A DNA stretch of 24,205 nt from a virus: positions 1 through 24,205 of the IMG/VR virus record IMGVR_UViG_3300028559_002705, one strand, 5' to 3'. Shown in pieces: positions 1 through 6,406 of this stretch. How positions within the stretch are numbered: position 1 is the stretch's first letter; the number at the start of each line of letters is the position of its first letter. The translations under genes were made by a program, and so were the position numbers. Under the pieces are notes generated by a model that was not told the origin of the DNA, did no database searches, and saw only the letters and a list, made by a program, of their open reading frames with translations.

Positions 1-633
1 GTGAACAGAAAACTGCATCAACCGATAAGGCTAATAGCGAATGTATTAATTGCAACTCCTTTTTTCTTCTCCAGCACCTACGCGGCTGAATACCATGCTA
101 TTTGTGGCAACAATGATTGCGTTATTAAAATAGCACCTGACAAAATAACTACGCCAAAAGGGTTGATACCAAGTCATAGGGTTGTTGTTTGGCTGAGAGG
201 TGGCACGCAAGAATATGACAAAGCTGTTGCTACTGCTGGAGCCGGTGGTGGTGCAGTTGCTGGCGCCGTTGCTGGAGCGATTGCAACTTGCTGGACTATT
301 ATCTTGTGCCCGGCCGGTATAATAGCTGGAGGCGTGCTCGGAGGTACTGCAGGAAACAAGCTTGGGTACAATACAGACTTTTATTTCATACTTATTGGGT
401 ATTCAGACGGCGGGAACAAAGTTGCAATTGACTTTAGATTTAAGAACCAGCAGCCAGTCAATCGAATGATGTGGGAGCTGCCCGCAATTACAGCTCTTGA
501 GATGGGAGAAAGGAGGTCAATATACGAAATTTTAAAATCTGAAGGTGTGGAGGCAAATGGTGAATCTTACAAAGACAAAAGCCTGCCCTTATCGCTACTT
601 CCGGAACTCATTATTGCTAATAGGGGCGATTAA
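1..633 (+). CDS. Exported orphan protein with glycine-zipper-like hydrophobic segment
   Basis: The function is not recognised. The 210-residue product begins with a basic N-terminus and a hydrophobic stretch ending in TYAA (about residues 1-29), which reads as a Sec signal peptide. A Gly/Ala-rich hydrophobic region at about residues 78-122 contains regularly spaced glycines (GAGGGAVAGAVAGA, then AGIIAGGVLGG) and two cysteines, so it is probably a glycine-zipper hairpin in a membrane. The C-terminal third is soluble and mixed in character. The GTG start is the first base of the window, so a longer start upstream cannot be excluded. Base composition is AT-richer than the phage genes downstream. 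The stop codon overlaps the stop of the converging gene within TTAA at 630-633. Confidence 0.7.
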   Translation: MNRKLHQPIRLIANVLIATPFFFSSTYAAEYHAICGNNDCVIKIAPDKITTPKGLIPSHRVVVWLRGGTQEYDKAVATAGAGGGAVAGAVAGAIATCWTIILCPAGIIAGGVLGGTAGNKLGYNTDFYFILIGYSDGGNKVAIDFRFKNQQPVNRMMWELPAITALEMGERRSIYEILKSEGVEANGESYKDKSLPLSLLPELIIANRGD

Positions 634-983
634 CGAGAACTTTGGATGAGTTCTGCAGTATGAGCTTTTCTACATCCGGCATATTCCTCGTTACCTGCTA
701 TATATTGCAAAATAATAGACGCGATTTTCTTTCTTCTTTCCTTCTTTTCTTTTTCATTTAAATGGTCAAGCTTGTCGATCATAAAAGCAACGTATAGCGC
801 TTCATCGTGTGACAGTTTATCTCCTCTACCATAGCAATAGGTCCTTGCATAGAGTGAGGAGTCCTGAAAACCTCTACCTCTTTCCCACCACTGTGAATAT
901 GCTGGGATCGGGTTTAAAACCAATAGTAAACTCAAAAATGTTGATGATCTAAAAAGAAATTTAAACATTGTCTTTGGGATCAC
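630..983 (-). CDS. Small exported orphan protein
   Basis: A 117-residue protein of unknown function. Residues 1-30 form a clear signal peptide (basic start, long hydrophobic core, PAYS end). The mature part has aromatic and arginine residues near its start, three cysteines and a lysine/glutamate-rich helix (HLNEKEKKERRKK). It lies 8 bases downstream of the 992-1753 gene on the same strand, so the two probably form one transcription unit read from the promoter near 1775-1803. It converges on the gene at 1-633 with the stop codons overlapping by 4 bases, leaving no room for a terminator between them. Confidence 0.65.
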   Translation of the reverse strand: MIPKTMFKFLFRSSTFLSLLLVLNPIPAYSQWWERGRGFQDSSLYARTYCYGRGDKLSHDEALYVAFMIDKLDHLNEKEKKERRKKIASIILQYIAGNEEYAGCRKAHTAELIQSSR

Positions 984-991
984 GACAAAGA

Positions 992-1753
992 CTATTTTTT
1001 AGGTGCTGCAGTAATGGCTTCATATTTCTCAAGAAGTTGCTTTGCTGCGCTATCAGCAATTGCCATTTGCAGTTTGGTTGTATCAGTATCTGATCCACCT
1101 TTGGCTACTCCCGAAAAACTAAATGCATTAAAGGTGTCCTTGTCTTCTGCGACTATTTTATCACCCGTCAATACACCTTGATCAACTATTTTCCCGTTGG
1201 TCGAATTAGTTATTTTATATTGGAGCTCAAAGATGGGGGTCCATTTGACTTTAGAGCCGCCTCCAAAACCCATGAAACCAACATTATAGGAAGAATCAAA
1301 CTTGACATCTGAACGAAGCAGATAAAATGACACTACATAATTAATTCCCAGCGACTTGGACGACGAATTAATACTATCTGCAAAATCCTTGATAATAGCA
1401 TTGCCAGAAAGTGTATTAATGAAAGTCATTCCTCCATTGGGAGGGGCATATCCTTCCTTCTCGGCATACTTGGCGACACCTGCTTTAACTTTAAACCAAG
1501 GTTTTTGTTTGTCTCCATACTTTTCTTTGGTCATTGCTGTTATGCTGTCATAAAAATAAGTGCATGGTGCATATTGTCCACTTGATTGTGATTGCGCTGC
1601 GCTCGGACACGAATCAACAACTACAAAAGAGTTCTTGATTACAGGTGTTGCCTTCTTGGACTGTGCGTGAGAGGGGGCATATAAAATACCCATGAAAATA
1701 TTTGCGCCAATAAGGATTCGCGAGGCGGCAACAACTAAATTTGATTTTTTCAT
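992..1753 (-). CDS. Exported protein, possibly CsgG/lipoprotein-like fold
   Basis: A 253-residue protein with a signal peptide (MKKSN start, hydrophobic core, SHAQ cleavage region near residue 31). The mature protein contains alternating hydrophobic segments: NYVVSFYLLRSDVKF, then a glycine-rich GFMGFGGGSKVKW, then FELQYKITNSTNGKIVDQG. This order of strand, glycine loop and strand recalls periplasmic CsgG- or LpoB-like proteins that report cell status, but the resemblance is by eye and weak. It is the first gene of a two-gene reverse-strand unit and has a well-formed promoter upstream. Its composition is AT-rich like its neighbours and unlike the prophage block that begins at about 2 kb. Confidence 0.65.
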   Translation of the reverse strand: MKKSNLVVAASRILIGANIFMGILYAPSHAQSKKATPVIKNSFVVVDSCPSAAQSQSSGQYAPCTYFYDSITAMTKEKYGDKQKPWFKVKAGVAKYAEKEGYAPPNGGMTFINTLSGNAIIKDFADSINSSSKSLGINYVVSFYLLRSDVKFDSSYNVGFMGFGGGSKVKWTPIFELQYKITNSTNGKIVDQGVLTGDKIVAEDKDTFNAFSFSGVAKGGSDTDTTKLQMAIADSAAKQLLEKYEAITAAPKK

Positions 1754-1774
1754 TCAGTGAAAAAATCTTTCTTG

Positions 1775-1803
1775 TTTGTAGCACTATTTTGCATTGCTGT
1801 CAA
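1775..1803 (-). promoter_or_regulatory. Sigma-70-type promoter for the 992-1753 / 630-983 unit
   Basis: On the reverse strand a perfect -35 box TTGACA (1798-1803) is followed after exactly 17 bases by TACAAA (1775-1780), a 4-of-6 match to the -10 consensus. The start codon at 1753 lies about 20 bases downstream of the -10 box. No competing signal was seen in the 1754-2039 gap. Confidence 0.6.
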
Positions 1804-1960
1804 CAAAAAACCAACTCTTTAATAAGGGTTCGGCCCGCGACGCGTGGAAGCGACAGCCGAGGACAATCCATTAGTGAACGCTACTGATACGTGTTAGGCC
1901 ATGCCATCCTTTCGCACAGTCAACACCTTCCCAATGCAGTACTGCTAACCCCTACTGCAT

Positions 1961-1994
1961 TTCCTGTGTACCCTAGGGTTCGTTAGTTCAGGAA
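1961..1994. repeat. Nested inverted repeat upstream of the small terminase gene
   Basis: TTCCTG (1961-1966) and CAGGAA (1989-1994) are perfect inverted arms. Between them sits the 8-base palindrome CCCTAGGG (1971-1978). Terminase recognition sites often lie beside the small subunit gene, so this is a candidate cos/pac-type site or leader structure. That role is an inference from position only. Otherwise 1804-2039 shows no gene. Confidence 0.3.
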
Positions 1995-2039
1995 ACTACT
2001 ACGAACCCCGCGCAACCGACTGCTGATCCACGCCAGCAA

Positions 2040-2591
2040 GTGCGTCTGGCGCTGATGGCGGCACTTGGCGAGATCACACCAGAAGACCCAGCGATCGAGG
2101 TGTTGCGCAATTCCGCTCCCCTGGAGGACGCAGACGGCAACCCCATCTGGCCCGAGCCGCCGCCGGGGCACAAAGGCAGGGGACGCAGCAAACGCAATCC
2201 GTCCGCTGTTGGTGTCAGCAAGCGCTTTCCGCAGCAGAGCGTCTCGCCACGCCCCAGCCGCTCTGAGGTGGAGCAGCGCATCGCCACGCTCCAGCTATGG
2301 CTGACGCAGCGCCAACCCGCGCTGATGATCCGCGACCAAGCAGCGCTGCTGTGGGAGATGACCTCCTACACGACCCTCAAGAAGTACCTGCGGGTGGCCC
2401 GCTCTCGCATGGTGGAGGAGCTGGTGGAAGACCGGCTGGTCCATCAGGCAGAAGCCATCTACGCATTACAGGACGTGGCTCGTCGTGCTGCCGACGCCGA
2501 GCAGTTCTCCGCCTCGGTGGGCGCCCATCGGGTGCTGGCGGAAATCACTGGCATGCTCCGCGCCCCGGTCAAACCAACGGCTGCCGCCTGA
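2040..2591 (+). CDS. terS: Phage terminase small subunit (TerS)
   Basis: TerS binds the packaging site and hands DNA to the large subunit. This 183-residue product has a disordered, basic, Pro-rich N-terminal part (about residues 37-72), then a helical region (76-125) with helix-turn-helix spacing (MIRDQAALLWEMTSYTTLKKYLRVARSRM). A long C-terminal helical segment (126-172) follows, as expected for the oligomerisation core. It overlaps the large terminase gene by one base (TGATG). The GTG at 2040 has no clear ribosome site. The frame stays open upstream to 1977 without ATG, GTG or TTG, and an ATG lies at 2055, so the exact start is uncertain. The call rests on helical architecture and position rather than a diagnostic motif. 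Confidence 0.75.
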   Translation: MRLALMAALGEITPEDPAIEVLRNSAPLEDADGNPIWPEPPPGHKGRGRSKRNPSAVGVSKRFPQQSVSPRPSRSEVEQRIATLQLWLTQRQPALMIRDQAALLWEMTSYTTLKKYLRVARSRMVEELVEDRLVHQAEAIYALQDVARRAADAEQFSASVGAHRVLAEITGMLRAPVKPTAAA

Positions 2592-4378
2592 TGCCCTCTT
2601 CTCTTACGGCGGCATCCCTTTCTGATCGCCAGGGCGCAGCTTTGGTCGGTGGCCTGCTGGGTTCCACGGACCATGGCGATCCCTGGCGCGATGCCGGCGT
2701 GCTGGGTTACCGCGCCCCAGCCATGGAGGCGACCAAAACAGCACCGCGCAGCTTCCGCGACTTCATCTCCGCGGCCTACCCCGGCTACGCCTTTCACATC
2801 TGGGCCGAGCGGTTGATTGCCCTGCTTCAGCGGGTGGCCGATGGCCAGCTCAATCGCCTGATCGTCTGCTGTCCGCCGCGGCTGGGCAAATCACTGCTGG
2901 TCTCCAAACTCTTCCCGGCCTACTGGGTGAGCCGCTACCCGAGTCGCTTCTGCGCCATTGCCTCCTATTCAGCCGAGCTGGCCTACGCCCACAGCCGGGA
3001 AGCACGGCATTACTACCGGGCCTGCGGCCATGCCCTCTCCAAGGACTCCACCGCCGTGGGCAACTGGCTCTCCCCTGAGCGTGGCGGCTGCATTGCCGCC
3101 GGCGTGCGGGGACCATTTACCGGCAAGGGCTATGCGCTGGGAATCATCGACGACCCTTACAAGGGCCCAGAAGATGCCAACTCCGCCGGCCAGCGCCAGA
3201 AGTTGATCGAGTGGTTCCAGTCCGTCTGGCTGACTAGATCGGAACCCGGGGCCCCAGGGGGGGCCACGCGATGGGGTGTTGCAGATGAAGGCCCAAGTGC
3301 TGGGCAGGGAGAAGGGCAGGAGCAGGAGCAAGAGAGGCCTGGGGCTGGCTCTGCAGCACAGGTGGTGGTGCTGACCCGCTGGCATCAGGACGACCTGATC
3401 GGCTGGCTACTGGAGCAGGAAAGCGGCGACGCACCGCAGCACTGGCAGGTGCTCAACCTGCCGGCCACTGCCGAGCCGCCCGAGCAGCAGCTGCAGTTCC
3501 CGGCCACCTGCACGCTCGAGCCGGACTGGCGCCAACCCGGTGAGCCCCTCTGCCCGGAGCGGTTTCCCCTGGCTGAGCTTGAGCAGATCAAGATCCGCGC
3601 CGGCAGCTACTGGTGGAATGCCCTTTACCAGCAGCGACCATCTCCGGCCGGCGGTTTGCTGTTTCAGCGGCAGTGGTTGCGGCAAGTGCCGCAACGCCGC
3701 CCAAGCAGCCAGCACCAAGGTCGCCTGGGCCAGAAGGCCTATGCCCCCTTGGTGCTCAGCTGCGATCTCAGCTTTAAGGGGGGAGAGGGGAACGACTACT
3801 GCGCATTTGTGTTGCTGGGCCTGGTGGCAGAGCCTCAGCAGCGCCATCCTGCGGCGGAAGCCAGAGTTCAAGGACAGCAGCTGCACCGCAGTGCCGCAAA
3901 TATCCCTGCTCTACCCCCACCCACTCAGGAGGGTGCCGGAGCGAGCGCCCACCTGATCGAAGTGCTCTGGGCTCGCCACCAGCGCCTCGATCTGCCCGGT
4001 GTCGTCAAAGCCCTCAGCGAGACCCTGGCCTCTCTGGCTCTGCAGGGCCTTACCCCTGATGCAGTCTTGATAGAAGACGCCGCCAATGGCCCGGCGGTCT
4101 GTCAGCTGCTCCAGCGTCAGATCCCTGGACTGATTTCAGTGCGGCCAGTAGGCAGCAAGGTGTCCCGCGCCCATGCCGTCGCACCACTGCTGGAGGCAGG
4201 GCAGCTGGGCTTCTGCCAGGGCGGCAATGACGAGTTGATTACCGAGCTGCTGGGGTTCCCCAATGCCGCCCACGACGACTTGGTGGATGCCTTTTGTCAG
4301 GGCGTGATCTGGCTGCAGAACCAGCACTGGCGGGGCAACGGCAGGGCTACTCCCAGGCCGCTGCTTTTCTCCCGCTGA
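2591..4378 (+). CDS. terL: Phage terminase large subunit (TerL)
   Basis: The ATP-driven packaging motor and nuclease, 595 residues. Visible motifs are Walker A PPRLGKS (95-101), Walker B GIIDDP (184-189) and the coupling motif LTRWHQDD (261-268). An RNase H-like nuclease follows with Asp392 (CDLSFKGG), Glu495 (LIEDAANG) and Asp562/563/566 (HDDLVDAF). The start is the ATG overlapping the TerS stop. The same frame is open back to 2297, but that extension runs in another frame through TerS and is rejected. Two low-complexity insertions are unusual: about residues 221-256 (Gly/Gln/Glu-rich), just before the coupling motif, and about 412-452 (Gln/Pro/Ala-rich), inside the nuclease domain. All core catalytic residues are present, so the enzyme looks intact. 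Confidence 0.95.
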   Translation: MPSSLTAASLSDRQGAALVGGLLGSTDHGDPWRDAGVLGYRAPAMEATKTAPRSFRDFISAAYPGYAFHIWAERLIALLQRVADGQLNRLIVCCPPRLGKSLLVSKLFPAYWVSRYPSRFCAIASYSAELAYAHSREARHYYRACGHALSKDSTAVGNWLSPERGGCIAAGVRGPFTGKGYALGIIDDPYKGPEDANSAGQRQKLIEWFQSVWLTRSEPGAPGGATRWGVADEGPSAGQGEGQEQEQERPGAGSAAQVVVLTRWHQDDLIGWLLEQESGDAPQHWQVLNLPATAEPPEQQLQFPATCTLEPDWRQPGEPLCPERFPLAELEQIKIRAGSYWWNALYQQRPSPAGGLLFQRQWLRQVPQRRPSSQHQGRLGQKAYAPLVLSCDLSFKGGEGNDYCAFVLLGLVAEPQQRHPAAEARVQGQQLHRSAANIPALPPPTQEGAGASAHLIEVLWARHQRLDLPGVVKALSETLASLALQGLTPDAVLIEDAANGPAVCQLLQRQIPGLISVRPVGSKVSRAHAVAPLLEAGQLGFCQGGNDELITELLGFPNAAHDDLVDAFCQGVIWLQNQHWRGNGRATPRPLLFSR

Positions 4379-4421
4379 GCCCACCAAGAGGCAGGCCTTT
4401 TTCTTCCACTGCATCTGCGTC

Positions 4422-4985
4422 ATGAGCGGCACCATTGCAATCCATCAACAACGGGCGCCACGGCCGAATCCGTCAGAGGGAAGCGGACTAGGGAGCGGCA
4501 GCAGCCAGCGGCACCCAAAGCATTGCCGCAGGCAATCGCGGCGCTCGATCCATGCCGCTGCAGATGCGCTGGTGCTCGAGCACCTGCCCTTTGCCTCACG
4601 GGTAGCGGCTAACTACGCGCGCCGCACCGGCCACCCCAAAGAAGACTTGGAGCAGCTGGCAGCGATCGGGCTGATCAAGGCGTCGCGCCGCTACGACAGC
4701 CAGCGGGTAAACCGCAGCTGCTCCAATTTCATCGCTTATGCCAGGCCATTTGTGAATGGCGAAATCACCCACTATCTGCGCGATAAGGGCTTTCTGATTT
4801 CAGTTCCAGGCCGCTGGCGAGAGCTGCATGCCAGGGGGCAGAAGTTGCTGCGGCAGGGCATAGCCGCAGATCAGATCCCCGAGCAGTTGGGGCTAACACC
4901 AGAACGTTGGGCTGAGATTGCAGCGGCTTGCTCAGTGCGGGTGGTGGCGATGGCGCTAAGCCAAACGGATGAATCCTTTGAGTGA
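4422..4985 (+). CDS. Sigma-70-like protein with regions 2 and 3 but no region 4
   Basis: A 187-residue protein. After a basic, probably disordered N-terminus (1-45), residues 48-121 match sigma region 2 (LVLEHLPFASRVA, EDLEQLAAIGLIKASRRYD, GEITHYLRD), which binds core RNA polymerase and the -10 element. Residues 130-182 resemble region 3 of SigF/SigB-type factors (VPGRWRELHARG, then LGLTPERWAEIAAA). The protein ends where the linker to region 4 would begin, so the -35-binding helix-turn-helix is missing. Nothing on the plus strand after the stop restores it, and the next gene converges 23 bases away. It sits between terminase and portal, so it may direct late phage transcription from extended -10 promoters, or modify host polymerase. 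The family is clear; the role is inferred. Confidence 0.85.
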   Translation: MSGTIAIHQQRAPRPNPSEGSGLGSGSSQRHPKHCRRQSRRSIHAAADALVLEHLPFASRVAANYARRTGHPKEDLEQLAAIGLIKASRRYDSQRVNRSCSNFIAYARPFVNGEITHYLRDKGFLISVPGRWRELHARGQKLLRQGIAADQIPEQLGLTPERWAEIAAACSVRVVAMALSQTDESFE

Positions 4986-5008
4986 TGTCCTCTTGCCCGG
5001 AGTGGCCG

Positions 5009-5545
5009 TCAATTCCGGTCAGGAAAGGCAGCGGAGTAGATCTGCTTGAGTCCATCGTGATAGCCCCAGCCGATACAAGAAGACGAGCGCACGACCTCGG
5101 CGAGCCGTTCCCCGTAGGCCTCCTGCTTTTCCTTTGGCAGTACGCAGATCGCCTGGACAGCGCGGCTGGCCATGACGAGCAAGGCGTCGTAGAAGCCTGC
5201 ATCGATGTCGCCGAATTCAACAGTGAAGGCATTGCCCTGCTCCAAGAAGAACACCATGAGTTCGGCATGGCGCATTGGCTCAGCGACCGCCTTGCAGAAA
5301 TCGGCAACAGACTTTTTGGCTTTTGCGACCTGCAGAGGGCGATCGCGCTGCATATCCGGATACAGGCAATCGGAGATGATCTTCTTGCAATCCTCCATCG
5401 CAGCCTCCGCATCCGCGTAGCGAGCGTGGAGAAATGCCTGGTTCGGCTTGGAGAGTCGGTAGAGATCGGCGACAAGGCTGAGCAGGTCGTCGTGGCTCAG
5501 CTTGATAACCGCTGATTTAACGGCTGACCATGTCTGCTTAGGCAT
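5009..5545 (-). CDS. DUF6155-like hypothetical protein
   Basis: A 178-residue soluble, mostly helical protein. The opening (KLSHDDLLSLVADLYRLSKPNQAFLHARY) and the later segments (PLQVAKAKKSVADFCKAV, ELMVFFLEQGNAFTVEFGDIDAGFYDALL) recall a family of bacterial hypothetical proteins annotated DUF6155. No catalytic motif is visible. It lies on the reverse strand beside a toxin-antitoxin pair, inside an otherwise forward-strand packaging block, so it looks like accessory cargo. A GCGATCGC octamer lies within the gene. The family assignment is from memory of the pattern. Function unknown. Confidence 0.7.
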   Translation of the reverse strand: MPKQTWSAVKSAVIKLSHDDLLSLVADLYRLSKPNQAFLHARYADAEAAMEDCKKIISDCLYPDMQRDRPLQVAKAKKSVADFCKAVAEPMRHAELMVFFLEQGNAFTVEFGDIDAGFYDALLVMASRAVQAICVLPKEKQEAYGERLAEVVRSSSCIGWGYHDGLKQIYSAAFPDRN

Positions 5546-5711
5546 CTTGAGGCTAGGCGAGACTTAAATATGGTTGCCATACTGCCGGTGGGTGGCAGGC
5601 AAAGATTTCTGCATGTAGTCGGAATTTGTCAATTACTGTCCACTCGAGTGGTGCTTTCGAAGGCCCCGCTCAACAAACAAACATCGCAGACTCTGGCTGT
5701 CATAGTTGAAC

Positions 5712-6020
5712 TCAGGCCACCTCAGCCTTCTCCTGAACACCGGCGCTGAGCTTTAACCCAAGCGCAGCGATCACCTTAAGCACAGTGTCAAAACTAGGGC
5801 TGCGATCACCAGATAGCGCCTTATACAGGCTTTCGCGTGAGAGCCCTGTCTGGCGTGCAATTTGTGTCATGCCCTGGGCACGGGCAATATCGCCAAGAGC
5901 CTTGGAAATGAAGGCCACATCACCATCAGCTTCTTCAATGCATGCCTCGAGGTAGGCCGCCATTTCGTCGGGTGTTCTGAGTGTCTCAGCGACGTCGTAA
6001 GGCAGGGTCTTGATCTCCAT
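5712..6020 (-). CDS. HigA-type antitoxin (addiction module antidote)
   Basis: A 102-residue DNA-binding antitoxin. The N-terminal segment (LRTPDEMAAYLEACIEEADGD) is typical of the antidote family paired with HI1419-type RelE-like toxins. Residues from about 52 form a Cro/CI-type helix-turn-helix (TQIARQTGLSRESLYKALSG, then SFDTVLKVIAALGLKL). The ATG at 6020 is preferred over the TTG one codon earlier because it overlaps the toxin stop by one base (TGATG), giving translational coupling. In this toxin-first order the antitoxin usually represses its own promoter; the inverted repeat at 6332-6347 is a candidate operator. Confidence 0.88.
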   Translation of the reverse strand: MEIKTLPYDVAETLRTPDEMAAYLEACIEEADGDVAFISKALGDIARAQGMTQIARQTGLSRESLYKALSGDRSPSFDTVLKVIAALGLKLSAGVQEKAEVA

Positions 6021-6322
6021 CAACCGTTCTCCTTGATCTGGCGAGCCAGCGACAGTGCTTCATCAATGTCTCTTGGCTGAGATGCCTTGTCGCCACCGGC
6101 CAAGAGAATGATCAATGTGGAGCCCTTCTGCTGGAAGTAAACCCTGTATCCAGGGCCGTAGTTGATCCGTAATTCAGAGACGCCACTCCCAACAGGCTTG
6201 ATGTCACCAGGATTGCCGCCAATGAGACGCTCAATCCTGGCCTGCACACGCGCCCTAGCCCTGAGATCACGCAGATCCTCGAGCCATTGAGCGAACCGCT
6301 CTGTCTGCCGAACTTCGACCAC
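6020..6322 (-). CDS. RelE/ParE-superfamily toxin (HigB-like, HI1419 type)
   Basis: A 100-residue toxin of the family usually called addiction module killer protein. The sequence shows the expected N-terminal helical pair (FAQWLEDLRDLRARARVQARIERL) and the conserved sheet core: SELRINYGPGYRVYF, LIILLAGGDKASQPRDI. It includes the Arg, Tyr and Lys positions usually kept in active members. Such toxins generally act on translation by mRNA cleavage at the ribosome, though members with other targets exist, so the target here is not proven. It starts with GTG and is the first gene of the two-gene operon. The cassette lies reversed between the sigma-like and portal genes, suggesting stable maintenance of the element or a defence role. 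Confidence 0.88.
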   Translation of the reverse strand: MVEVRQTERFAQWLEDLRDLRARARVQARIERLIGGNPGDIKPVGSGVSELRINYGPGYRVYFQQKGSTLIILLAGGDKASQPRDIDEALSLARQIKENG

Positions 6323-6331
6323 AGGACAACT

Positions 6332-6347
6332 GTAGCCGCGTGGCTAC
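6332..6347. promoter_or_regulatory. Inverted repeat, candidate operator of the toxin-antitoxin operon
   Basis: GTAGCC (6332-6337) and GGCTAC (6342-6347) form a perfect inverted repeat separated by GCGT, starting 10 bases upstream of the toxin GTG. Antitoxins with a Cro/CI helix-turn-helix commonly bind such palindromes next to their promoter. Binding here is inferred. Confidence 0.4.
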
Positions 6348-6406
6348 GCATCGGCAAGCGGCAAGGCCGCTGCAAGTGCCCTTCTGCCTGTTCCTTCAAA
6401 AGCTGA

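Noticed and set aside
1754-2039. tRNA or attachment site near the start of the phage block
   Set aside because: No cloverleaf and no long direct repeat matched elsewhere in the window by eye.
2297-2590. Extension of the large terminase frame 98 codons upstream, suggesting a TerS-TerL fusion or frameshift
   Set aside because: The extension overlaps TerS in another frame, is Arg/Gly/Ser-rich shadow sequence, and the TGATG junction gives a normal start.
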